This document shows, piece by piece, positions 35,204 to 46,551 of a DNA stretch of 64,000 nucleotides. The translations under genes were made by a program, and so were the position numbers. Source of the stretch: Phialophora verrucosa (taxonomy: Eukaryota; Ascomycota; Eurotiomycetes; Chaetothyriales; Herpotrichiellaceae); NCBI GenBank assembly GCA_002099365.1, contig MSED01000009.1, forward strand, positions 868,001 through 932,000. Reading direction: 5' to 3'. Position 1 is the first letter of the stretch. Each line of letters begins with the position of its first letter. The notes under the pieces were generated by a model that searched no databases, was not told the origin of the DNA, and worked only from the letters and a program-made list of their open reading frames with translations.

Positions 35204-36430
35204 ATGTCATTCTCATCGCTCGTTCAGGACATCGCATTTCGCGACTCGTCGTCCCAACCCAACACTGCTCGGACAAGCGCCAGCAATGTCAGTACCAACG
35301 ACACCCAGTCAACTATCTCGCGACCATCGATGGCCCGGTCATATACCTCCACCGCTGCGACCAGCGTGAGCATTGCAGGCGATATCTCAAGTCAGCTGCA
35401 CGCCGGGTACAGCCACCCTTTGTCGCGAGCATGGCAAGCAGAGAGACAGTTGACCAAGGTGAGCAGCTCATTTATCATCGCTACTCTGCCAACCTGACCA
35501 CGAAGCACTGACTCAAACCAGTCCATGCTCATCTACCCCCTCTTCATCACCGACAACCCCAACGAAATCACACCCATTCCCTCACTCCCGAACCAGAACC
35601 GCCTGGGCCTCAACAAACTGGTCCCCTTCCTCACGCCTCTCGTGCAAAAGGGTCTCCGCAGCGTCATACTGTTTGGTGTGCCTCTTGCTCCGGACGCAAA
35701 GGACGCACTAGGCACGGCAGCCGACGACCCCGAAGGACCCGTGATCAAGGGCATACAACTTATCCGAAGAAATTTCCCGCAGCTGTTTGTAGTCGCGGAT
35801 GTCTGTCTCTGCGAATACACATCCCATGGCCACTGCGGCATTCTCCGCGACGACGGCAGCCTGAACAACGCTATGAGCGTAGAGCGCATCTCTGACGTGG
35901 CGATGGCGTACGCGCAGGCCGGCGCCCACTGCGTGGCCCCCTCGGACATGAACGACGGACGCATCCGCGCTATCAAGTTGAAACTCATCGAAGCGGGCCT
36001 GTCCCACCAAGTCAACCTCATGTCCTATGCGGCCAAGTTCTCGGGCTGCTTGTACGGCCCCTTCCGCGACGCCGCGGGCTCATGTCCCAGCTTTGGGGAC
36101 CGGAAATGCTATCAGCTTCCTCCCGGTGGTCGGGGGCTCGCGAGACGGGCCATCACGCGAGATATCCAGGAAGGAGCGGACATCATCATGGTGAAACCCG
36201 CGTCTTCGTTCCTCGACATCATCTCCGATGCCAAGGAGATTGCCAAGGACATGCCGATTGCTGCGTATCAGGTGAGCGGCGAGTATGCCATGATCCACGC
36301 GGGCGCGAAGGCCGGCGTGTTTGATTTGAAGACCATGGCATTTGAGAGTACAGAGGGTATCCTGAGGGCTGGGGCGGGGATTGTTGTCAGCTACTTCACG
36401 CCCGAGTTTCTGGACTGGTTGAATGCCTGA
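35204..36430 (+). CDS. HEM2: Delta-aminolevulinic acid dehydratase (porphobilinogen synthase)
   Basis: Exons 35204-35458 and 35522-36430 join over a 63-nt intron in phase 0; 387 residues. Zinc-site cysteines are Cys180, 182 and 190 in DVCLCEYTSHGHCG. The two active-site lysines are Lys257 (SYAAKFSG) and Lys310 (IIMVKPASSFLD), the latter forming the Schiff base. YQVSGEYAMIHAG is also diagnostic. The enzyme condenses two aminolevulinate molecules to porphobilinogen, the second step of heme synthesis, in the cytosol as an octamer. The N-terminal 70 residues are Ser/Thr-rich, longer than in yeast, with the HAGYSHPLSRAW segment marking the start of the conserved arm. Confidence 0.97.
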
Positions 36431-39400
36431 ATGAGTGAATGAGCGGGCGAGTTGTATGAGCGAGATGCACAAAAGCCGCTTTGCTACCCTTGAGGAGATA
36501 GCACCCTCCTCTGGTTTTACTGTACAGGCGTCAGATTTATATTGAGTCAGTCAGTCAGTCGGTGAGGGCGACTCAGTGAGCATTAGACGGACATGCATAT
36601 TGTGCACCCCAAAAATGATATGATGTGATGCAATGCAATGCAAGTGAGCTACATGCTAAATGGTGATACCTCCATCAGAGGCTGGCCCCGACCACATGCA
36701 CTGACCCATGGCGCAAAACGGGTAGTTAGAACCAGGTAACATAGTAATATGCTCTCTCCGAGTATCTGCAATGTCCCGACGAATTGCCCCAAGCTCAGCG
36801 AGAATCTGTTGGCCGTCGGGTTGCGGCCCCAGGTTTCCGTCGGCCATTTCAGCAGTCAGCAGATGACGGACGAAGCGGCCGCGCGGCGGACGTATCGACA
36901 GATAACTTGTAGCTGGGAGAAGTTGGGCGGTGGCAATAGTAAATGTAGCGGACAGTTACAGCATGAACCTGCCAAGAGTAGACGAACCTAGAGAGGCACA
37001 ATACAGCTCACGCTAGCACAGAAACGCCGGAAGTTGCTCGAGAGGTTCAACCGAAGAATGAAAGGAAGCAACCCTAGCGGGGACCCTGCATGGTGGGCAA
37101 ACTGTGTTACTGACCGCAATACTAGGCGCTTGGGTGCGAGCACCGACACGCAAAAGTACGGTCTATGGGCGATGCACAAATCAGCCTTAGGCCAACTTGC
37201 TGGACGGTCAGAGTTCTAGAACAGCGAACAGGCTGCCGGATGATTTACGCTATTACGAGTATACTCCGTACGAGTACGTAAAGTCACCGAACGGTGAACG
37301 GAGCTTTAGGTGCGCAAGTGGTTGCGTGATGCTTACCTAAGGCCCCCGAGCCTCCCCTCCACTTCCCCCCAATTTGCCTGCGCCCTTTGGCCCCTGTCTC
37401 AAGCCTCTTTGCAATAGTTTCCCACCACCAACCATCATGGTTACCCTAGCTCTCACTGTGCTGGGTAGTCTGTACTTTCCCTTTTCTCTCGACGTGCATA
37501 CCACAGTACGGAGGACCCAGCAGTCTGAATGCAAGCGCTTCGGGGCTTTTCCAGCAACTCCAGAGCCATAGGGCTGAACACTCCGCGGCGGTCCGACACC
37601 ACACCTTCTATCCCTATTGGGCGATCGTCGACGACTGACAACCAGTGCATTAATTACTCGACTTGGATTGCCCCGAGATGCATCGAGTCGGTGCGAGGGG
37701 TGCGAGCACGAAAATTGTATGGTGGACGTGTCTTGAATGATGGGATTGCTATACCGCCTGGCCCGTTCACAGCTAAAGATCAACATGATCCCGTCCTTTA
37801 GTGGCCGATCAGTCGGCTGGCAATGCCAACTCGAGGCTTTGGATGTGGTATTTTTGCGTTTGCAGACGATGATCCCTCTTTCCCTATCACCGGTCCAAAT
37901 CCACGCATAACGCCGTGAACGCTGGCGGAGAGTCATTCCACCTGCTACAACCCGCGGCCGGAGATGCGTCATTGCTATAGCACAGGGACAAGGTTGCGAC
38001 GTAACATGCAATCGGACATTCGACCCCCAGATCCAGGCCCCGAGTCCTCCAAGCTTAGTTTTGAGGCACCGCCACCGTCCGTTACAAATACCACTCGCAA
38101 ACTTCGCCGAAATCGCTCCTTGGCTTATATTGGTGTGGTAAGACTTGGTAATGGACCCGACCACGACTAGGATTACACAATATCCGACGTCTCGTTCGCT
38201 TATAGCCGCCAGCAACCAACGGAGTCGGAAACTGCGCAAACAACTGACGAGGATAGATTATGTATGCAGCGCAGATCGTTACTTGACCCGTCGCGAATTA
38301 GGCCAAGGAGCTGAAAAGAGGTCTTGTCCGCTTGTCCTTGTCCTCGCTCTCACCGTTGCGGCGTTTCGTAGAGTCATATTGTCCCAACGATCGACCACCA
38401 GACCGCGACTCTGAGAGTGCAATACCACCCTTCATCAGCCAATGCCATGGGCGGAGGTGGAGCGCTGCCTGGTTCGTCAACTATCGAACCATATGACTTC
38501 GCGCTCCGTTTGCCAATGAGACGCGGAGATGTCGAACTGGAGTTCTAATCAGTTCTAAGGCAAGCCGTGGAAGCGGTAGAAGCGATGCATTGGACTTTCC
38601 TAGTGCCAAAGGGATCGTTAAGCCCTACCGCTCTAACCAAAGTGGACTTATGCTTGCTCCACCCGACCGGATGACCTGCGTCTACTGGCAAACCTCCTGC
38701 TGGGTTCTCTGCAGTACCCACGGACCCTATCAGACCCACGAACATGGCTTATGATTCATCTTTAGACGGACTGGCGGCTCCGTCAGCAAGAGTACACGGC
38801 GGAGGAAGCTACCATGCGATGCATTTCCAATCATGCCCCCTCGACTCTAGCTGGCGCCTTCTACGATCCGATCTCGACCCCGGAAATGAACGGCGTTTTG
38901 GCCCTATTCCAGGTCCACAGCTTTCCGTTCGCTCTCGCCCCTTCCCAGGTCAAATACACAGCCCTGGTACAAACGAGAAATCATAAAGTGGCCTCGCTGA
39001 GCCACAGATCGTGACTTGCCCTGATCATCGAATGGGAGCACACAATACCCCAGCTATTTTGTCACGCTTTCTTCATCTCACCCAGCCAAACGAGAGGACG
39101 ATCGTCTCCGCGACTTGTCCCTGTCTTCGGCCCACCTCCAGACTCAGCTTCAGCACGTTGTGTCCACCTATTCACCGATGATGCTACCAGATGGACGGAC
39201 GATCGACCGTGGGGCCACCGTCCAGGAACACAAGGCCACAATCACAGCCGTGTGACGGTAAGTCCGGCCAAGCATATCATCTCCAAAGAAGAAAGCGTTC
39301 AGGAATACCACGAGGCTGAAATTCATGTTCCTGGGAGAAACCTGGAACCTGGAGCTCGGAACCAGAACCCGATGTTTCCCTTCTTCCCCTGGCGTTCCCG

Positions 39401-39708
39401 CTTTTGCCCCTTACCTTTCTCACATAAACGCACATGGAGGTGGAGGGGGACCTATTCCTGACCAACTCTTATGGCTAGGACCCTCTCTTACTTCTCACCT
39501 CGCTAAGCGACCCTGGGGGACGGCCATTCAAAATAGTCCACCGAACAGTCCCTAGCCCTTCTGTTTACTTTTTCAAGCTGTCCGTGTGCTCACTTCTCGC
39601 ATCGAAGGCCCTGAATTTTGCTTCGCCGGATTGAAGCGGCTCAGACGTAGCCACGACTTTCGCTGCAGGCCACGTTATCAGGCGGTCGAAGATATAACTG
39701 TGAACGCC
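36431..39708. other. 3.3-kb intergenic region
   Basis: No recognised gene. Short tandem repeats occur: tcag repeats near 36544-36559 and a gatgcaatgcaatgcaa stretch near 36625-36645. A long minus-strand open frame (37337-38239) is listed separately. The right end holds the long leader of the downstream regulator. Confidence 0.35.
37337..37972 (-). CDS. Unrecognised open frame (211 codons from first ATG)
   Basis: The frame is stop-free over about 900 bases (37337-38239) and has its first ATG at 37970-37972. That length is unusual by chance outside a known gene at this base composition. The product is rich in Arg, Ser, Gly and Cys, lacks a recognisable domain or signal peptide, and has no obvious splice extension. 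It may be chance, a decayed gene or a lineage-specific protein. Confidence 0.18.
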   Translation of the reverse strand: MTHLRPRVVAGGMTLRQRSRRYAWIWTGDRERGIIVCKRKNTTSKASSWHCQPTDRPLKDGIMLIFSCERARRYSNPIIQDTSTIQFSCSHPSHRLDASRGNPSRVINALVVSRRRSPNRDRRCGVGPPRSVQPYGSGVAGKAPKRLHSDCWVLRTVVCTSREKGKYRLPSTVRARVTMMVGGGKLLQRGLRQGPKGAGKLGGSGGEARGP

Positions 39709-41833
39709 ATGAGCGCCGATACGAATGCCACCGATTCCGATGAACATCCTCAACACCATCCTCGCACCATGCCGGGCGACAAAGTCCGGACGAAGAAGTG
39801 GGCTCCCAAGACCTTCAATGGATGTTTGACGTGCAAGTATGTTCAAACAAATCCAATCTCAAAGTGCACTCTGATTGATAACCGCTTCTAGGAAACGAAG
39901 GATCAAGTGTGATGAGGGCAAGCCAGCGTGTCAGAGGTGGGTAGGTCTCAACGGATCGTCACCTCCACTACTGATTGTCATCCAGATGTGTTAAATCTAA
40001 CATAAGGTGTGGTGGATGTAAGTTCTCCCCATCACTGACAGCCATTCTTTTCCGAGGGAGTCGCTCAATCCTACGTTCGTATTGTCTAACCAAAATTTTA
40101 GACGCGCCGCCTAAGATCAGACTGTTTGACCCAGCTTCATCGTCGTCAACGCCGACCCCGCCATCATCAGTATCACCGGCGGCAGCACTAGCAGCGCCTC
40201 CGGCTGAACCAGAGCCTGAGCCAGCCCCGCCAGGCGATCCTCAGTTTCAATCCTACTTGAGCTCGTACCCTCATCCTCAAGAGCTCGCCCTCATCCCCAG
40301 ATTCGGCACACAAGAAGAATATCAATGCTTCCAGTTCTTCCTGGAGAAGACATCTAACCTGATCTCTGTATACTCGAAACCCTACTTGTGGAGCGTGCTC
40401 CTCCCTCAAGCAACATGGCACCAACCTTCTATCAAGCACTCCATCATCGCGCTCGCTTCACTGCACCAATCCCTCACCACACTCGGCGCAGCATCCCAAA
40501 AGGCAAACCACAATTTCGTGTTCCACTACAATGCCGCCATTCGCGCCCTGGTGGCCGACAAACCACCCATCGATATCGTCCTCGCAGCATGTGTCATCTT
40601 CTGGGCACTCGAGAACTTCAACGGAAGCGGGCAAGCTGCAATTGACCATATGAAAGCTGCGATCAAGATCCTGGGGGAGTGGAAGAGCAAACGCCGTCCG
40701 AAAGACCCTGCAGACGACCTCATCTCAAAGTATATCGAACCATCCATCCGCGACGGTGTCAAGTTCGCCTCGAAATGCCGCATTGAAGAGCTAACGGGTC
40801 AACTGAGCGCATTGTGCCTGACCACGCGCGACGTGCGGATCATGAACTTCAAACATCCGGCATTCGAAAATCTAGACGAGGCGGAGAAATACTTGGGCGA
40901 TTGTATCAACGACATACTCAAACTGAAGGGCCAGGTCCAAGCACAAGCAGCGCTCCACAGCACACGCGTCGTTCTGATCAGAGAGTTGGAACAGCTGGAC
41001 GAGCTCGACGCCCGCCTCTACAGATGGATGCACCTGTTTCAAAACCTCACGGCCACGGGCCCAGTCTACATGCGCCGGATGTTGATCGTGCACAACGTCG
41101 CAGCCAACATCCTCCTCGATCAACTGAAGAGACAGGCCCGCTACACCGCGACCGAACCGGGAGAGGAGCAAGGCCACGATCGCGACTCCTCCCCCGAGAA
41201 TGCGGGCCCCGAACGGTGCCGCCATAACTTCATCGTCATCGAGGTGGAAGACGTGCTGCGCTACGACCCGCTCACCACTGCGGAGTCATGTCGCAAGAAC
41301 CCTCCCTCCCTGGGATTCATTGCGCCCATCTTCCTCGTCGCAATGTCGGCGGAAAAAGTGGACACTCGCCGCCGAGCCATCAACGCACTCAGATGGCTCA
41401 ACATAGCCGAGGGGTCGTGGAGCACAGAACACGCGGCACGGATCGCAGAAGCGACGCTGGAGATGGCCCATGAGTGTGCTCTGCCCCCACGCAGCGTCGA
41501 CGTTCAGTGCCTGGACTTCGACTTTGACGAGGACGATCACACTCTCACAATGGAGTTGGAGTGCGAGGCAGAGGCAGAAGACCGTGCCGCCATGACGTCG
41601 ACGCAATGCATCGAAGCATCGAATTTGCACTGGGCCGGATGGGTAAGTGGCTTCTCCACCCGTAACGTTACATTGATCCCTGCTATGTACACTGTGTATG
41701 TGAATAGGGCTGACCTCTGACCCCTCTCTACGCTATCCAGGATATTCGCGAGCTGGTTCGACGATATGGCTATCAGTTCTCCTCCGCTCGGCCCTCCTCA
41801 ACTATAACGCACAATACGCTCGACTCTACCTAG
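39709..41833 (+). CDS. Zn2Cys6 transcription factor with Fungal_trans_2-type domain
   Basis: Exons 39709-39836, 39892-39936, 39986-40017, 40102-41642 and 41741-41833 give 612 residues. The zinc cluster is spread over four exons: Cys39, 42, 49, 56, 59 and 66 (spacing x2, x6, x6, x2, x6), with KKRRIK as the basic part. A Ser/Pro/Ala-rich linker with a PAEPEPEPAPP run follows, then an all-helical region (SLHQSLTTLG, IDIVLAACVIFWALENFNG, ILGEWKSKR) typical of the Fungal_trans_2 family. Nuclear; target genes unknown. The last exon adds 30 residues (DIRELVRRYGYQFSSARP). The ATG at 39769 is a possible alternative start that still keeps the whole zinc cluster. Confidence 0.9.
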
Positions 41834-42222
41834 CTCGACTCCTATTCTACCACACATCACGCTGGCTCAGACATGAGCTTGAATTTGAACTGAACTTGAT
41901 ATGTCTGCGAGCCTGTAGTTATCAGTTTGTTGTACAGGACAAGCAAGAGCTGGGAGTTAGGAGTTGAAATTTTGATCTAGGATTTGGGATTCGGGAGCGT
42001 GGGGCTGGGACATGGGACAATCAGGACCACTACACGAGCATCATGATGTGCTTTCCTGTCGAAGCGTTCTGCGAACACCTTCTTATGAGCTGAATGGGCT
42101 GAACGGGCTGACTGAACTGAATGAACGAATGGACTCCGCGGGGCGGGTCGATTAAGTGCGAATACAGGTATAACGTGGTCAGGTGTTAAAGATATGTGTA
42201 TACAAGTGTTCAAGATTTCAAG

Positions 42223-42254
42223 TGTCCAGCTGTCCAGATGTCCAGCTGTCCAAG
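42223..42254. repeat. Octamer tandem repeat (tgtccagN), four copies
   Basis: Four consecutive 8-nt units: tgtccagc, tgtccaga, tgtccagc, tgtccaag. They are followed by further imperfect copies of an AGTATACAAG-like word to about 42330. A simple-sequence expansion in a 3' flank. Confidence 0.7.
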
Positions 42255-42457
42255 TATACGAGCATTAAGTATACAAGTTTCCAAGCGCTTAAATTTCGAA
42301 GGACACAAGTATATAACTGTTTTCAAGTATGCACACCCGGGATCGCCACGTATGATGATAACATTGATAAATGACGACTCTAGCCTGGCGCTTCACTTCC
42401 CCCGTGTCTCTCTCGATCGGCCGGCGATAGAAGAATAGCTAACATATTTATCTTCGT

Positions 42458-42481
42458 GGTCATGGTCATGGTCATGGTCAT
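42458..42481. repeat. Hexamer microsatellite (ggtcat)4
   Basis: Four perfect copies of ggtcat, lying 3' of the RUD3 stop codon. Confidence 0.8.
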
Positions 42482-42679
42482 GTTCGCGGATGTTAATAGC
42501 GTGAAAGCATGACTTCGTCCTCTGGAAATCTGGACAGGGCAGAAACCGGCAAGGACTGAACGACAGCAGCACAGTAGCAGTAGACGTGATCCTGATATGT
42601 GTTCCATTGCAGATCACAGATCGTTTAAACACCTATGCTTCATTTTACCTCTTTCACCTCGTCATCTCACTTTTTGAGC

Positions 42680-45162
42680 TCACTTGGACGTCGGCGTCGG
42701 GGGCACTCCTCCAACCGTACTCGTACTGTCCTGCCTCGACTTTGAAGTCGCACCCCTATTGCCGCTATTACCACCACCACCGCCGCCGCCGCCGCCGGCA
42801 GCAGCCTCCTGCTCGAGGAAGTTCTGCCACAGTTCCGCCAACGTCTCGCGACCATTCGGGCTCATCACCCCTTCTCCGCCAAAATACTCGCCGTGATTCA
42901 GTGCGGGCGTGGACGGAGTTCTATGGACAATGGGACTGCCGCCCATGCCCATCCCGCCCAAGCCACGCAGACTCCCGAAACTGCTCGTCGGGGCGGGCGC
43001 GCCGGTCGTGGTTCCGGGTCGTGAAAGGCCGGCCTGTTCGCGCTGTTCCTCGGTCCAGCCCAGGAGGGCGGCGATAAGTTGCAGGATCTGGAACTTCTTG
43101 GGGTCGGAACGGTCGAGGGCCAAGAAGTGGAGGAGGTGGTTTGTTACGATTTGTCTGGGAGCCACGGCGTTAGTGTCAGCCTCAATACCAGTGTCAATGT
43201 CAGTGTCAGCAAAAGGACCCGGCTTTCTCGGCCGCATGCTCGCATATTTGGGGCTTGGCTTCGCTTGGATGGAGCAAAAAGGGAAGGCGTAGAAGACTTA
43301 GACTAGCGAGAAGTGCCGCCTGAAGTGTCGTGTCGCAAATGGGAAAACAGTGCTGATACCTGAATGGCCCACGTGGATAGGAGGAGGGCAAGGGGAAGTG
43401 GTGCCTGGAATTTCGGGCCACAGAAGCACGGTAGGAGAGGGAGTTCTCAGCCTTGCTTAGCGTAAAGCATCAAGGCGACACGCACAAAGCGGCAGGCAGA
43501 GAGCATATGTAAGGTGGCAAAGAGTGAGCAGTCGTGAATAGTGATCAACAAGGTGAGCCTCAAACTGGGGCCTTGCAGCAGCGCAAAGCTGGGCGTGGAT
43601 TGCTAAGTTTAGACTTCCACCTGTTGAAGGGATTCGCATGCGGAGTAAGGGGAGATAGCAAGTACAGGCGGGTCTGTCGGGGGGGTTGGCTGCCCTTTTC
43701 GACAGGGGTGATTCGGGGATAAGATGGGGAATGATGGAGAAGTCAACGAAAATGCTGACGCTGACAGAAACGTACCTGTCGACATTGTCCTCGGGTTTTC
43801 CTTTCTTCAGAAATCGCAGCGCTTTCGTCAGGTGATCGTTGAGAATGACGGCTTCGTGTCGCAATTTGCCAATCAGGAGATTCTTCTCCTTGACTTCCTT
43901 CTCGAAGGGGAGGGCGCGCTCGAGGTCTTCCCTCGTGTGTTCGAGTTCTGATACGGTGGACTCGTGTGTTGCCTGCAGTTCTTGCAGCTGTTTCCGCAAG
44001 GCTTCCTGTTCGGACTGATTCGTCTCGACGAGTTCTTTGAGTTCCTGCTTCCGCACGGTTTGGATCTCCTGGAGGGCTCGTTGCAGACCGTCAACCGCTG
44101 ATGAGTGCGTGTCCCTCTCACTCGCTGCCTTTTCATATTCCTCCTTGAGAGAGGCGAGTTGTTCTTCCAGGTCCGCGTTTCGATCCGTCAGGTCCTTGCG
44201 GATGGTGCGCTCTTCCATGGCCAACACTTCCCAGTCGTGCATGGCTTGCTTCGCATTTTCAAATTCATCCCGTATGTAGGCTTCTGACTCGATGAGCTCT
44301 TCTTTTTCCTTGAGCCAATTCTGCTGCGAGAGCGTCAAACGGTTACGCAAGCTGGAGAGTTCTTTCGATTGTTCGGCCTGTTTCTGCGTGAGCTCTTTGG
44401 TCTGGGCGGTTAGTTCCTCGACTTCAGCTGAGCGAGCTGTGTAGCGTTCTTGGAGTTCGGACTTCTGTTCTTCGAGTTCCTCGATTCGTGTGCGTGCTTG
44501 TGCTAGATCTTCCTGTCGACCGTGTCAACATGTCGTGCTCGGATTTGGGTAAATATGTACCTACTGCATCTGCCTTCAGCCTCTCGCCTAGCTGAGAGCG
44601 TATTGTGTTCACCTTTCCCAGTAGTGATTGATATTGTTCCTCTGCGTTCTCTTTCTCCGCCTGTGTGTCTGCGAGCTCGCCCTGAACTGCTTCGATTTCG
44701 GAGGTATGTCTCGCTTGTAGCTCCTCGAGAGACTGTCGCAGTTGCGTGACTTCTTGACGCAGAGCATCGCGGTCCTTGACAAGAGCGTCGAAGCGCGCAG
44801 CTGCATCATCTTTGCCGGTGTCGATGGAGAGTTCTTTTACCCCGTTCGTTACTGTTGTCGTTGTGTCTGGGGAATCTACATCGGGTGGCTGCTGTTCTTT
44901 CACCGGTGATGCTGACGTTTCTTCGACTGTCCGATCGTCGTGTTCTCCATCGTCATCGTCATCATCTAGACCATTGTGTGTGTCATTTGTCTCGGTCGGT
45001 GTGGACTCAACATCTGCGACTGCGGGCTGCGCGGTGCCTTTCTTGGACTTCTTTTTCTTTTTCGACTTTTGGTCTGGGACAGGTGAGTTTCAGAACGGTC
45101 TTACTGCCGCTGTTTCAAGACATACCTCCAGAAGGTATCGATGCGTTGTTCGGCGACGACAT
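42680..45162 (-). CDS. RUD3: RUD3-type golgin with GRAB domain
   Basis: Exons 45162-45126, 45073-44565, 44512-43776 and 43154-42680; 585 residues. A Lys-rich N-terminus (KSKKKKKSKK) and an acidic stretch precede a long coiled coil (about residues 85-400). The GRIP-related Arf-binding domain follows: EKNLLIGKLRHEAVILNDHL, LRFLKKGKPEDNVDR, then after intron 3 QIVTNHLLHFLALDRSDPKKF and QLIAALLGWTEEQRE. RUD3 and its animal counterpart GMAP-210 bind Arf1 at the cis-Golgi and tether ER-Golgi vesicles. The C-terminus has nine glycines in a row and a Ser/Thr/Pro tail. Introns 1 and 2 are 52 nt each, but intron 3 (43155-43775) is 621 nt and falls inside the GRAB domain. SPC25 lies 249 bases upstream on the same strand. 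Confidence 0.92.
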
Positions 45163-45411
45163 GGTTATGTGGTTGTCGTCCCAAACCACCGTCTCGAAAC
45201 AACGGATCTCGTCGAAACGTGTCCACTGACGTGCTTGGCGTGCCACCTGCTTGCCCCGGACCGGCCCTTTCGCTTACGATTCCACCGAGCCAAAAACAAT
45301 AATTCACAGAATGGCGAGGGTCGAGCAGCAAGTCAACGGGAATGAGATCTCAGTTCCAACAAAGCCTTGGGAAAGGATCGTGGTCATGGACACATAGCTA
45401 TTGGGGTATCA

Positions 45412-46298
45412 TCACTGAAGAGTCTCTACAAACAACGCCCTCATTCCCTTCAGCACCGTCCCAATCTCTCTCGTCGCGTTCAACCGATCCACGACTCTTT
45501 CTACCCGAGCTTGCTCCAACTTAGGCTTCATATAGGTGACTTCATACTTCCCATGGCCTGTGAGCGGCACCAGTAATTCGAAAAGTGCCTCTCTGTCCTC
45601 GGCTTCAGAGCTGGAACTTTTCGAAGGTGGAAACACAAACACAATTCTAACCTTGTTCTCGTCCCCGCTCCCCTCAATCCTACATCCGAGATATGTCTCC
45701 CAGAAATTCAGTTCAGGCCTGTTAAGCTGACTTTGTCCGTCCTGTTTCGCTGCGTACTCTCTTTGCGCTTGTATCTTCGCGTCAATCTGTCGTTGCGTCT
45801 GTGCAATGGCGGACCTCAGTCGGTCACGTTTTGCTGATTGCTGTGTTGCATGCGATTCGAGGCTGCTGATTTGCGAGTGCATTTCATTCTTCTCGGCTTG
45901 TTCGCGTGCAAGGACTTGGTTGTGTGTAGACAGCGTGGATTGGAGGGTTGCGATCTGTGTGCTAGTCGAGCGTTGTTCCTCTGCAAGTCCAGTTAGTCTA
46001 CAGTCGTGATTGTGTTAATGTGTCCACTGTGGCCTAACTCACCACTCAGTTCACCCAAGCGCGCTCGGAACTCATTCCTTTCTTCTAGGACCCTCTTCCT
46101 CCCTCGCTCAATGAACGCGTCGAATTTGATTGTGAAGTCGGCCATGCGCTTCCGCAAGTCGTCGAAGTTAAAATCCACGGACGGCAGCTGGGTGAGAGGC
46201 GTGTCCGAGTAGGACATGCTGGGTGCCGCCTGTGATTGTGAAGCGCGAAACGAGGATGTGCTCGTAGAGAACTGCGAAGAATGAATTGCGGCAGCCAT
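45412..46298 (-). CDS. SPC25: Kinetochore protein Spc25 (Ndc80 complex)
   Basis: Exons 46298-46043 and 45980-45412 join over a 62-nt intron in phase 1; 274 residues. The N-terminus has VDFNFDDLRKRMADFTIKFDAFIERGRKRVLEERNEFR, the conserved start of ascomycete Spc25. A coiled coil covers roughly residues 60-165. The globular C-terminal domain begins near NRPELNFWETYLGCRIEG and includes VRIVFVFPPSK and KYEVTYMKPKL, as in Spc25 proteins that pair with Spc24. This end of the Ndc80 complex contacts the inner kinetochore (Mis12 complex and CENP-T). The usual length is about 250-270 residues. Stop and gene order suggest a compact run of minus-strand genes RUD3-SPC25-YVC1. Confidence 0.93.
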
Positions 46299-46551
46299 GT
46301 TTGCCTTTGTGATCTTTGTATTTGTTCGGTTATGGGCGACGTGTTGTCTGAGTGCAGATAAGGTCGAGATGAGGAGTGGTGGGTCGCATCATATCATCAT
46401 CACAGCGATCTGGTCGACCAGGCAACCGCCTCGGCTTGCAACACAGACTCCCTTTACTTCACTTTCATCTTGCCTCGCCTCATGGACAATACTTTGGATA
46501 TTATTCCTAATGGTATCTTGTATACTGAAACGCTCAGAGTGCAATTTGGAT

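Larger units (their letters stand above)
41834..42679. other. Convergent intergenic region with short repeats
   Basis: 846 bases between the stop codons of the regulator and RUD3. It contains two short tandem repeats, listed separately, and GAACTGAACTTGA- and TGAACGGGCTGA-like near-repeats around 41885-42125. No gene seen. Confidence 0.35.

Noticed and set aside
45101..45331. Separate 76-codon minus-strand gene upstream of RUD3
   Set aside because: It is a different frame over the RUD3 first exon and promoter; the MSSPNNASIPSG exon at 45162 joins RUD3 exactly in phase.
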